This document shows, piece by piece, positions 1 to 7,139 of a stretch of 40,026 nucleotides of DNA (within the stretch, counting starts at the first letter, position 1; every line of letters begins with the position of its first letter). The position numbers were made by a program, and so were the translations under genes. The notes beneath the pieces were generated by a model that was not told where the DNA came from, did not search any database, and was given only the letters and a program-made list of their open reading frames with translations. The DNA is taken from NCBI GenBank assembly GCA_034439475.1, contig JAWXAN010000078.1:1-40026 (forward strand). Reading direction: 5' to 3'. This DNA comes from Candidatus Zixiibacteriota bacterium. Its GTDB lineage: Bacteria > Zixibacteria > MSB-5A5 > GN15 > FEB-12.

Positions 1-420
1 AGAGAAACATGCAGCGCTCACAAGCGGCTGCGAATAGCAGAGTGAGACACTTCGCGGCTACACCTCGACTTCAGGCTTGACATGATACATAGCAGACCTA
101 ACGGAACGACGAACTGAGATCGCCGCGTCACTCCTAATCCGCCATCGGCGGACTCGCAACGACTCATAGAAATGTCACCCCAGCGCCTGTCCGTTGCTGC
201 GGGAAAGCTGGGGCCATCTTCTCTTTATTCGGGTACCACGTCGTTGACATTTGTCGGGACGGTGTGATCTTCATCTTGGCGAATACCGGATGTCAGGATC
301 ACAAGGATCGCTGACCTACTTGATATCAAAGAAGATGGATTCTCTGCCGCTGGCGGACTTGTCCACGTTTTGGCCGGTTTTATCAAGAATATAGATAAAA
401 GCAGGCCGCCTCAAGACACA
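1..420. other. Left-edge region with no assignable gene
   Basis: I see no convincing gene here. Two short plus-strand readings stay open between about 170 and 310, one ending at a TGA near 310, but neither resembles a family I know and neither has a clear ribosome binding site. The stretch may be the degraded end of a gene whose body lies left of the window. Confidence 0.4.
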
Positions 421-448
421 AAAAAAACCGCCGTATGGCGGGTTTTTT
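421..448 (-). terminator. Intrinsic terminator of msrBA
   Basis: CCGCC (428-432) and GGCGG (437-441) form a five-pair stem around a GTAT loop, flanked by A7 on the left and a T run on the right. Read on the minus strand it is a GC stem followed by seven T, about 30 bases beyond the msrBA stop codon. The symmetry would also let it stop plus-strand transcription. Confidence 0.8.
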
Positions 449-476
449 CAGACTTTGATGTGCGATGAGCGCGCGC

Positions 477-1547
477 TTAGAAGCGCTTGGTATAGAAATG
501 GCAGTAGGGTTGTTTGCCAGTGTAGTTGTAGTAATCCTGATGGTATTTTTCGGCTTCATAAAAGGTGCCAGCCTGAGAAACTTCAGTCACAACTTTAAAG
601 CCTTTATCATGGAGCAAGCCAATCAGCTTATCAGTGGTCTGCTTTTGCGCTTCGTTCGTGTAGAAGACCGCCGAGCGGTACTGATCGCCGACATCGCCGC
701 CTTGTCGGTTAAGCTGGGTGGGGTCATGGATCTCGAAGAACATTCTGGCGAGCGTTTCGTAATTTGTCTTGTTTGGATCAAAGACTATTTCGACAGTCTC
801 GGCGTGCCCGGTTTTTTCATAACTCACCGTTTTATAGGTCGGATTTTTGGTTTCGCCGCCGATGTAGCCGACACGGGTTGAAAGGACGCCATCGACTTTC
901 TGCAAGAGATGTTCTGTCCCCCAGAAGCAACCTCCGGCAAAGTATGTCGTCTCAGTAGCAACTGGCTTAGTAGCCTTATTGTCTGACTTTTTCGAGGTCT
1001 TATCGCCTGAACTCATCATAGTCGCGTTGGCTTCACTCTCGGGAATGAATTTGAGTGAGATTGAGTTCACACAGTGTCGCGTGTTTTTATCGGTGAAGCG
1101 TTCACCCTCGAATACATGTCCCAGGTGCGCGTCGCAATTGACACAGGTTATCTCGGTGCGGCGGCCATCGGCATCGGTTGTACGTTTAACGCTGCCGGGG
1201 ATTTCATCGTCAAAACTCGGCCAGCCACATCCTGACTCGAATTTATCTCCGGAACGATAGAGCGGGGTTTCACATTGACGGCATGTATATGTGCCGGCTT
1301 CTTTGTGGTCATAATACTCGCCCGTGAACGGGGCTTCAGTTCCCTTATTGACGATTACCCGCTCTTCGGCGGAGGTTAACTTGTTTAACGTCATGGTTTT
1401 CTTCTCCGAAATTTGTGTACTTGTAGCAGTGTCAGAATTTGTATTCTGTTTAGTTGTCTTTGCCATGGGTATTATAACAAAAATGATGATTGCCGCGACA
1501 GCCGATATGATAGCTATTGGCAGAAGCCGGGGTTTCTGTGTCGTCAT
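477..1547 (-). CDS. msrBA: Peptide-methionine (R)-S-oxide / (S)-S-oxide reductase fusion, MsrB-MsrA, membrane-anchored
   Basis: A bifunctional repair enzyme that reduces both diastereomers of methionine sulfoxide in proteins. Residues 10-30 form a hydrophobic signal anchor, so it probably acts in the periplasm. The MsrB domain (about 52-168) has both zinc pairs, CRQC and CVNC, and the catalytic cysteine in RHCVNSISLKF. A Lys/Ser-rich linker leads to the MsrA domain (about 198-356), with the catalytic GCFWG motif and a probable resolving cysteine in the C-terminal QPYCHFY. The order B then A is the reverse of the better-known PilB-type A-B fusion. AAGGA lies about 10 bases before the ATG. It is a single gene followed by an intrinsic terminator. 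The assignment is secure; only the cellular location is inferred. Confidence 0.95.
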   Translation of the reverse strand: MTTQKPRLLPIAIISAVAAIIIFVIIPMAKTTKQNTNSDTATSTQISEKKTMTLNKLTSAEERVIVNKGTEAPFTGEYYDHKEAGTYTCRQCETPLYRSGDKFESGCGWPSFDDEIPGSVKRTTDADGRRTEITCVNCDAHLGHVFEGERFTDKNTRHCVNSISLKFIPESEANATMMSSGDKTSKKSDNKATKPVATETTYFAGGCFWGTEHLLQKVDGVLSTRVGYIGGETKNPTYKTVSYEKTGHAETVEIVFDPNKTNYETLARMFFEIHDPTQLNRQGGDVGDQYRSAVFYTNEAQKQTTDKLIGLLHDKGFKVVTEVSQAGTFYEAEKYHQDYYNYTGKQPYCHFYTKRF

Positions 1548-1894
1548 GTGAAAATATCCTTCATTCTTTCAATAGCTTATTCGGACGGTCGTCAATTAAC
1601 TACACACTAAAACAAGGATTATGGGATTTTGTTCTAAAGCCCACCTTTGAATTGTTTGCTTTTTTTCTGTTGTGGCTAATCTCTGCAATCCAGCGTTTTA
1701 GGGCAAAAATCAGTGGGATAACACATATATGAGGATGGGCAAATCAATAAATTCATCGCCAATTAACAATAATCGAACCGGGGCAGAATAGTATCACCCG
1801 TTTCGATTGTCTACCAATATGTTACAGGCGGGCAATCCTTCAATATTGCAAGGACTTCCTTAAAGCTGTTGCTGTATTTGTCTATAACGAATGT
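1548..1894. other. Divergent intergenic region
   Basis: This 347-base AT-rich gap lies between the divergent msrBA and kinase-fragment genes and should hold both promoters. I see an AAGGA ribosome binding site for msrBA close to 1555-1560 (minus strand) but no strong -35/-10 pair, and no RNA gene. Confidence 0.4.
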
Positions 1895-3007
1895 ATGCCC
1901 ATAGTCGATAAAAATTCCACAAATCCCACTCTTGACTATCTGATAATTGAGCTGGCTGGAAAATATTCCCTTTCTCGTCTCTACGATGCCGGGCAGGATA
2001 TTTTCAAGGAGGGGGAGATTGGCAATACCATGCTCCTCGTGCTTCGAGGCATGGTCGAAGTTGTGAAACGAGGCAACGATGAGAGCGGATCACGGCGGGT
2101 TATCGCCCTTCGCGGTCCGGGCGACTTTTTGGGAGAAATGGTTCTTGTGGATGAGACCGAGAGATTCGCCACAGTCGTGGCGGCGACTGAGTGTGAAGTA
2201 CTGGAATTCTCACGCGCTAATTTCGAGCGGGTTATCAGCGAGCAACCCGCATTTGCGAGCCGTGTGCTTCGAAGTCTCAGCCGGAAGTTGCGCGAGTCCG
2301 ATTCATTTCGAATAGCGGAGCTCGAAGAGAGCAATCGCGTCCTCAATGCCACAAATGCGGAATTGCTGCACCTGAACTCATTTCTCGACCGGGTCATCGA
2401 TCAATCACCATCGGCGATTTTTGTCGCGACCCGGGCCGGCGATGTCTTCCGTATGAATCGGGCCGCAGCGCAGATTTTTGACATAGCTGGCGTAGAATCA
2501 GTACCGCGTATTTCCAAACTGATCTGTGATTTTGATAACTTGTGCCAACAGGGTGCTGATCAGAATAGCTGGCACGGGCAGGCTACCGGAATGAGGGGAA
2601 GTGACAGCTTTCCGATTTACCTCTCGATTTCATCACTATCTGGCCAATCGTCCGATCTCCTGAAACTCATTATATGCCAGGACATTTCGGAGTTACAACT
2701 GCTGAATCAGACTATTTGTGAGGTGGAGAGATACGAAAGTGCAAAAGAGACGGCCGTAGAGATGGCGCATGATATTAAGAATTACCTCGGCGTGTTGACA
2801 GGTAACGCCGAACTGATACTCTCGCGGTTTACACCCGACCAGCGGCATAATTTCTCCGAGTTGACTACCCTGATTTTATTAGCTGCCTTGTTTGCTGAAC
2901 ACTGGATACAGGATTTCATCAAAGGCCGATGGTTCAGCCACGCGCGTCCTGAACGTGGATACGTATCTGTGTATGTACGCCGCATGGTATCGTCTTTGCA
3001 AAGCTGA
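1895..3007 (+). CDS. Cyclic-nucleotide-binding / PAS sensor histidine kinase, truncated after the H box
   Basis: The N-terminus is a cyclic-nucleotide-binding (CAP_ED) domain, residues about 29-140, with a PGDFLGEMVL...R.ATVVA phosphate-binding-cassette-like signature. A short coiled coil (130-165) leads to a PAS domain (about 166-270) and a HisKA-type H box, EMAHDIKNYLGVLTGN, with H292 as the likely phospho-acceptor. After about residue 320 the sequence stops looking like a kinase, and no HATPase domain (N or G boxes) follows. A different frame from about 3001 to 3169 (KLNELQQPLRS... to a stop) looks like the continuation, so at least one frameshift and a deletion have occurred. Without an ATPase domain it cannot act as a kinase and is probably a decaying pseudogene. 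The start ATG has only a weak ribosome binding site. Confidence 0.7.
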   Translation: MPIVDKNSTNPTLDYLIIELAGKYSLSRLYDAGQDIFKEGEIGNTMLLVLRGMVEVVKRGNDESGSRRVIALRGPGDFLGEMVLVDETERFATVVAATECEVLEFSRANFERVISEQPAFASRVLRSLSRKLRESDSFRIAELEESNRVLNATNAELLHLNSFLDRVIDQSPSAIFVATRAGDVFRMNRAAAQIFDIAGVESVPRISKLICDFDNLCQQGADQNSWHGQATGMRGSDSFPIYLSISSLSGQSSDLLKLIICQDISELQLLNQTICEVERYESAKETAVEMAHDIKNYLGVLTGNAELILSRFTPDQRHNFSELTTLILLAALFAEHWIQDFIKGRWFSHARPERGYVSVYVRRMVSSLQS

Positions 3008-3169
3008 ACGAATTGCAGCAGCCTTTGCGGAGCACAAAGAACAGCGCGGGATTATTTTATCTAAACGAAATACTCAATGTTCTTGAACTTGTTGATATCG
3101 CCCCAATCATTAATAGAAAAGCGACTTTGCACATCGATAACTTTTCGAAGTACGGAGTATCGAGCTTAC
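3008..3169 (+). pseudogene. Out-of-frame continuation of the histidine kinase remnant
   Basis: In the frame offset from the upstream gene this stretch reads about 54 codons without a stop, with a hydrophobic/charged pattern (LFYLNEILNVLELV, then INRKATLHIDNF) resembling the linker between the dimerisation and ATPase domains of histidine kinases. It ends at a TAG near 3169, before any ATP-binding motif. This supports decay by frameshift plus loss of the 3' end. Weak on its own. Confidence 0.35.
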
Positions 3170-3233
3170 AAAAATAGCAACACCAACCATGCCGATATCT
3201 TATCGCCCGAGTGACGACAGTGAATGCACAGCC

Positions 3234-3271
3234 AAGCCTGGATTAGCGAGAATTCAGGCTTGTTTAATTTT
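3234..3271 (+). terminator. Probable terminator after the kinase remnant
   Basis: AAGCCTG (3234-3240) pairs with CAGGCTT (3255-3261) around a 14-base loop and is followed by GTTTAATTTT. The seven-pair stem is good but the T run is interrupted. Confidence 0.4.
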
Positions 3272-3331
3272 ACGTCGAAATCTGTGAATTTGACTCCTAA
3301 AGCTGTTTGGTGCAGAAAGTTACGAATTAGA

Positions 3332-3360
3332 TTGATTTCGGGGGGATGGTCTGCTATACT
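3332..3360 (+). promoter_or_regulatory. Promoter of tRNA-Asp
   Basis: TTGATT (3332-3337), 17 bases, then TATACT (3355-3360): a good sigma-70-type promoter about 27 bases before the tRNA 5' end. A GGGGGGA run lies in the spacer. Confidence 0.65.
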
Positions 3361-3386
3361 TGCGTTCCATATTTTTGTTTTATGCC

Positions 3387-3463
3387 GGGGTCGTAGTTCA
3401 GTTGGTTAGAACGCCTGCCTGTCACGCAGGAGGCCGCGAGTTCGAGTCTCGTCGACCCCGCCA
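3387..3463 (+). tRNA. tRNA-Asp (anticodon GTC)
   Basis: All arms fold. The acceptor GGGGTCG (3387-3393) pairs with CGACCCC (3453-3459). The anticodon stem CCTGC/GCAGG encloses loop CTGTCAC with anticodon GTC at 3421-3423. The T arm is GCGAG-TTCGAGT-CTCGT, with discriminator G and an encoded CCA. Its 3' half is the attachment site of the integrated element to the right: the serine recombinase reads into it on the opposite strand and stops opposite the anticodon loop. The tRNA stays intact because the element supplies or preserves the same 3' bases. Confidence 0.97.
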
Positions 3464-4894
3464 TTTTATATTTTCACCCTGTTTCGCAAGAATATCAAAC
3501 GGTGATTTGTAAGTCGGACAAACACTTCCACGATAAAATGTACAGTTCGATAGTACCGAATTGAGCAATCGACGCTGTTCCTTCACACCCTGTTTCAAGT
3601 ACTTGTCATACGCTGAATTAGCGAGTTCGAGAATGGACGAGCCAAATTCGTAATAATCCAAATTTGCATCGTTGAAAAGGCGAATCTGGTTTCTTACTGC
3701 CTCAAGATCAACTTGCCATGCGTGGCTTTTCCGGCGCCACATGTCCTCAGAAATCAAACCTTCGAGTTTGTCCTCATAACTCTTGTCAACAAGCCGCATG
3801 AGATGGCTCTCTCTCTTTTGCAGGCCAGTGAGCGACTCAGATCGGAACGAAATCATATCGGCTTGGCTCTCTCTGAGAGCTTGCTTAATATCTTCTACTT
3901 TGCCCACATCAATTGACATGGCCTGAACAGTTCCTGCGAGCATTAGGCCAAGTTCTTCTTCTCGAACCCAAATGTTATCACAATTGCCATGAAACTTGGT
4001 GCAATGATAATAGACGTATTTCCCTTTCTTGATCTCGGGGGTCATCGCGCATCCGCACTGGCCACACTTAACCAATCCGGTAAATGCGAATTCTCGTTTT
4101 GAACTAATCGGTTTGCTTTTACGGCCCAATACATTCTGCACCTTGTTGTACAATTGGAATGAAATGAGCGGCGTGTGAATGCCTTGGTAACGCTTTCCTT
4201 TCCAGTCAAATTCACCATAATAAATTGGATTCTTGAGAATTCTGTGGATGCCAGCCTTGTTGATGGTTATTGAATTTTGAGAAAATAGCCCCGATTCCTT
4301 CATCAATTTGGAGAGTGACTTCAGTGAATGATCTCCGGAGGCATACGCCTCGAACACTCTCGCAACCAAAGGCCCCTTTTCTGGATCGGCCTCGATTAAT
4401 CCAGTCCCAACCACGTTCCGATAACCCACAGGGGCTTTTGTCGGCCATTGTCCTTGAGCGCACTTTTCAAGAAACCCTTTTCTGACTTCCTCAGATAGAT
4501 TATCAGTATAGTTCTTGGCCATGAGCACTTTGATGCCATGCATGAGCTTTTCCGACGACCTTGACTCCTCGGAAATTACAACATTCTCTTTTACGAAATG
4601 TAACTTCAGTTTTCGCTCATCAAGGACTACCCAATCTTTGATGTTTCTATAAAGCCTGTCGGTCTTTTCAACCAGGACACTCTCAATCGACTGATCTTTT
4701 TTGACCAATTCCAGCATTTCGTTGAATCCAGTTCGACCAGCTTTTCGGGCAGTCTCTACATCCACAAACTCTTGCACAACCGTGATCGACTTATCCTTAG
4801 CGTATTGTCTGAGTAGCTTCAGCTGAGCAGGAATTGAAAAGCCGTCCTTCTCCTGTTCTTTTGAGGAAACCCGAGCGTATAAAACAGCTTTCAC
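3422..4894 (-). CDS. Large serine recombinase (integrase) ending inside tRNA-Asp
   Basis: Site-specific DNA recombinase that probably integrates and excises the element at tRNA-Asp. Residues 1-140 are the resolvase-like catalytic domain, with the nucleophilic serine in YARVSS (S10/S11) and the DRLYR motif (79-83). A recombinase domain follows (about 160-260), then a zinc ribbon (CGQCGCAM ... YYHC ... CDN, about 278-308) and a coiled-coil C-terminal region. The last residues, WRGRRDSNSRPPA, are the antisense translation of tRNA-Asp, and the TGA stop lies opposite the anticodon loop. Homologous tails at 24811 and 32489 encode WREL[R/Q]DEFI.W instead, so the present tail is an integration product. 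The gene starts with GTG overlapping the stop of the XRE gene (GTGA), with AGGAG about 10 bases upstream. At 490 residues it is a typical length. Confidence 0.95.
   Translation of the reverse strand: MKAVLYARVSSKEQEKDGFSIPAQLKLLRQYAKDKSITVVQEFVDVETARKAGRTGFNEMLELVKKDQSIESVLVEKTDRLYRNIKDWVVLDERKLKLHFVKENVVISEESRSSEKLMHGIKVLMAKNYTDNLSEEVRKGFLEKCAQGQWPTKAPVGYRNVVGTGLIEADPEKGPLVARVFEAYASGDHSLKSLSKLMKESGLFSQNSITINKAGIHRILKNPIYYGEFDWKGKRYQGIHTPLISFQLYNKVQNVLGRKSKPISSKREFAFTGLVKCGQCGCAMTPEIKKGKYVYYHCTKFHGNCDNIWVREEELGLMLAGTVQAMSIDVGKVEDIKQALRESQADMISFRSESLTGLQKRESHLMRLVDKSYEDKLEGLISEDMWRRKSHAWQVDLEAVRNQIRLFNDANLDYYEFGSSILELANSAYDKYLKQGVKEQRRLLNSVLSNCTFYRGSVCPTYKSPFDILAKQGENIKWRGRRDSNSRPPA
3457..3487. 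repeat. Left attachment site (attL) at the tRNA-Asp 3' end
   Basis: These 31 bases, starting CCCGCCATTTTATATTTTC, recur at 32536-32566 with a single mismatch (A3476 versus T). The left part is the tRNA 3' end including CCA; the right part is the serine recombinase 3' coding region. The first nine bases, CCCGCCATT, are also at 24858-24866. This pattern is what site-specific integration by the adjacent recombinase should leave. Confidence 0.8.
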
Positions 4895-5079
4895 TTCAAT
4901 TTTTCTCCTGATTTAAGCAATTTCTCAATGTGGAAGGCCTGAATTTTGTTAGGCCTCGCGTGATTGTTCAGCCACCGATTGACTGTTACCACTGACACAC
5001 CCAAGATTTCTCCCAACTGCGCCTGACTCAACCGGCGTTCCAGCCGGTATTCGTCAAGCTTCTCCATCATCCTTTTCAT
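4891..5079 (-). CDS. Small XRE-family helix-turn-helix regulator
   Basis: A DNA-binding protein of about 62 residues with an XRE/Cro-like fold: RRLSQAQLGEILGVS, then VVTVNRWLNNHARP as the recognition helix, giving the usual spacing. It sits between the tyrosine and serine recombinase genes and overlaps the latter's GTG start by four bases, so the two are translationally coupled. It probably controls excision or the recombinase operon, or acts as a directionality factor; that is inference. I chose the ATG at 5079 because the helix-turn-helix starts shortly after it. Longer starts (ATG 5109, TTG 5115) would overlap the recombinase end and add a hydrophobic stretch. Confidence 0.75.
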   Translation of the reverse strand: MKRMMEKLDEYRLERRLSQAQLGEILGVSVVTVNRWLNNHARPNKIQAFHIEKLLKSGEKLK

Positions 5080-5095
5080 ATAAAGTAATATAAAC

Positions 5096-6211
5096 TTAAG
5101 TAATGTCATCGTCAAGCTCTATTCCATCTCTATTGAGAAATTCGGTTATTGCTCTCAATGACACTCTTTGTCCCTGAGACCGAGCCGGTTTCCCAAAGTT
5201 AATCTCCCCGAGCACAGTCCTCATTCGGTCGTTTGGCAAAGTTCCATAGTTCATCAGAGTCGTCATCGGTTTAGAATGTCCAAGATTTTGACTGACAGCC
5301 TTGAACTCCTCAGGAGTTTGGCATCGCTCCATAGCCAAATGCACCGCCGCATGCCGGAAAGAATGCGGGTTGAAATAATCAAGACCGGCTTCCTGAGACC
5401 GCTTTTGGAGAATCTCACGTAGTCCACTCCCACTCTTCCAGAACTGGTCGCTTACTCCGACTTGAGCGAATGATAGCACGTTCTCTGCTTGCTCTATAAG
5501 AGTTTTAGGGAAGAGCGGGGCTGTATTTGGAAACAAGCGTTCCGATAAAAGATACCTGTACCAATCCAGTATCGGTAGCAGCATGCGTTCATCAAACACC
5601 ATCAGTTTTGACGGTATAGCCTTGCCGAATTTGGTTTTTACGCCTCGACGCGGGTCCTGGTCAATTCGGAGTGAGTGGGGGTCGAAACAGCCCATGGGAA
5701 GGCTAATAAGAGCACTGAAGCGCATCCCGGAGAGAAGCAGAAAGGCGATAATTGCCCTGTCCCGACGGGCAATCTCCGTATCACCGATTATCGAGTGAAC
5801 TAATTTCAAAACATACTCCAAACTCGGAAAAGGGCGATCCACGGGATTTAGCACTTCTTGGGTTTTACGCAGGTCAAGTGACAGATAAGAGACAGCGTCG
5901 AGCGATATTTTCTTCTTAAAACCCGGCTGTTCGGCAAGCCAAGAAAAGAACCGTTTGAGAATCCGGAGAGTGTGATAAGCTGTGTTTCCACTCAGAGACT
6001 TGGTCTCCCATGCTTGTTTTTCCAAATGCTTCTTGACGTCCATCGCTCGTCTTTGGTTGAAGTATGAGTAGTCCTCGCCTTCAAACAATTGTTCATAATG
6101 CTTCAATGCCCGGATCACCGTGAGCACCGTGCCTGCCGACATTCCTTGCGCGCCCACAAGATGGGTTCGGTACCTGCGTTTCAACTTCTCATTCTCATAG
6201 TTCGGCTTCAT
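5096..6211 (-). CDS. Tyrosine recombinase / phage-type integrase
   Basis: A 371-residue recombinase of the lambda-integrase superfamily. The SAM-like core-binding domain covers about 1-95 and the catalytic domain about 125-340. All key residues are visible: R164 (SGMRFSAL), a lysine-rich beta-hairpin near 192-197, H283 and R286 (HSFRHAAVH), H312 (LGHSK) and the nucleophile Y322 (MNYGTL). AAGGACG lies just upstream of the ATG, and the start overlaps the end of the HTH/zinc gene by 17 bases. A second recombinase of a different chemistry in the same operon as the serine integrase is unusual. It may assist excision or be the remains of a composite module. Confidence 0.92.
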   Translation of the reverse strand: MKPNYENEKLKRRYRTHLVGAQGMSAGTVLTVIRALKHYEQLFEGEDYSYFNQRRAMDVKKHLEKQAWETKSLSGNTAYHTLRILKRFFSWLAEQPGFKKKISLDAVSYLSLDLRKTQEVLNPVDRPFPSLEYVLKLVHSIIGDTEIARRDRAIIAFLLLSGMRFSALISLPMGCFDPHSLRIDQDPRRGVKTKFGKAIPSKLMVFDERMLLPILDWYRYLLSERLFPNTAPLFPKTLIEQAENVLSFAQVGVSDQFWKSGSGLREILQKRSQEAGLDYFNPHSFRHAAVHLAMERCQTPEEFKAVSQNLGHSKPMTTLMNYGTLPNDRMRTVLGEINFGKPARSQGQRVSLRAITEFLNRDGIELDDDIT

Positions 6212-6713
6212 GATTTACGTCCTTTCTAATTATGACATTTGAGGGGTGGTCTGAAGTCTCTACTAACCCTTCGTTGTGCGGAGTATGCGTCACACCTTCA
6301 AACTGGCCAAAAAAAGAGAACCGGCTGCCGAATCGGGCCAGTTCTTGGCCACAAATGCAGCACTTTGCGATGCGCCAGATACACTCCTCGCCATTGCCAA
6401 AAGTCTTTCCGGTATAGATATGATCGATAGTTCCATGAAGGGCGGTTCGAGCCGCCCGACACTTGACGCAGTAGAATTCATCCGGCTTGAGTGAAACTCG
6501 TTTATTTCGAATTCGGCAATTGAGGAACCTTTTCGCCTCACTTCCCATTATCAGGAGCGGCCAATCGGTCGCAGAAACTGGCTTCATTCCCTCTTTTTTC
6601 CACCGCTGAATGGTTCTGGGCGAGGTATTGAGTGCCGTAGCAAGCTCACTCATCGTATAGGACAAATCTGATCTAAGTTGCCGGTACAACCGACGCCAAT
6701 TATAGGTCGCCAT
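6195..6713 (-). CDS. HTH-domain protein with a zinc-cysteine module
   Basis: A 172-residue protein. The N-terminus (about 5-50) has a MerR/phage-terminase-like helix-turn-helix, YTMSELATALNTSPRTIQRWKKEG. It is followed by a region with paired cysteines, CVKC and later CCICG, likely a zinc-binding fold. The ATG at 6713 is chosen because a strong GGAGGG lies 6 bases upstream; the longer reading to 6788 would cover most of the small upstream gene. It sits directly before the tyrosine recombinase (17-base overlap), so a role in regulating or assisting recombination is likely. I do not recognise the family by name. Confidence 0.75.
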   Translation of the reverse strand: MATYNWRRLYRQLRSDLSYTMSELATALNTSPRTIQRWKKEGMKPVSATDWPLLIMGSEAKRFLNCRIRNKRVSLKPDEFYCVKCRAARTALHGTIDHIYTGKTFGNGEECIWRIAKCCICGQELARFGSRFSFFGQFEGVTHTPHNEGLVETSDHPSNVIIRKDVNHEAEL

Positions 6714-6879
6714 GATTGTCCCTCCATTCCCTGAGAATGCTGAAGTACCGGGCAAGGTTTGCACATGCTTGCCGATATTCCTCCTCACTCATTGACTGTC
6801 CGAGAAATGTGCGGGGTACCTTGTCGGTAAGTGATTCCAACGGCGATTCGAGTTCTGGGACTCGCGGTCGTTTAACCAT
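6700..6879 (-). CDS. Small 59-residue protein, first gene of the recombinase operon
   Basis: An ATG at 6879 with GGGAG 5-9 bases upstream opens 59 codons to a TAA at 6700-6702. The protein starts MVKRPRVPELESPL and has an amphipathic helix-rich C-terminus (SMSEEEYRQACANLARYFSI...). Its end overlaps the start of the HTH/zinc gene by 14 bases, and the strong GGAGGG of that gene lies inside this reading frame; both are signs of a real, translationally coupled gene. No family is recognised. It is likely a regulator or accessory protein of the recombinases. Confidence 0.6.
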   Translation of the reverse strand: MVKRPRVPELESPLESLTDKVPRTFLGQSMSEEEYRQACANLARYFSILREWRDNHGDL

Positions 6880-7121
6880 GGGGTTCTCCCAGCGAGGGAA
6901 GGATCGGGGAGCTGAGTTGGCATTGAAGACACTCTCCGGTCCTTTGATCCTCGCATGAAGACTAAATAAGTAGCCAACTCAATTGGTCTTCAGAACCAAC
7001 TGGCGAAATTTCCACGGAGCCTGAAAAATTCACATTTTGAGCGATGAGCAAAATCGCCTTATCACTTTTGTAACAAGGACTTAGGGTCAAATAATATTTT
7101 TCGAGTATTTTAAGGGAGGGG
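6880..7121 (-). promoter_or_regulatory. Structured leader / control region of the recombinase operon
   Basis: This region contains GAGTTGGC (6914-6921) with its exact inverse GCCAACTC (6973-6980), and TGAAGAC twice (6924-6930, 6956-6962) with the inverse GTCTTCA (6986-6992). The two inverted pairs interleave in the order A-B-A'-B', so a transcript could form alternative stems or a pseudoknot. It lies just upstream (minus strand) of the first recombinase-operon gene, where a promoter, operator or attenuator is expected. I could not pick a single convincing -35/-10. Confidence 0.4.
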
Positions 7122-7137
7122 GGGCGAAATTTCGCCC
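7122..7137 (-). terminator. Perfect palindrome just after the QueC-like gene
   Basis: GGGCGAAATTTCGCCC is a perfect 16-base palindrome starting 3 bases beyond the stop codon at 7140. It could fold as a hairpin that ends or stabilises the defence-operon transcript. It lacks a T run on the minus strand (a C-rich stretch follows), so it may instead be a protein-binding site. Confidence 0.4.
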
Positions 7138-7139
7138 TA

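Noticed and set aside
465-881. 138-codon plus-strand open frame opposite msrBA
   Set aside because: It is the shadow of the msrBA C-terminal domain, which has clear catalytic motifs on the minus strand.
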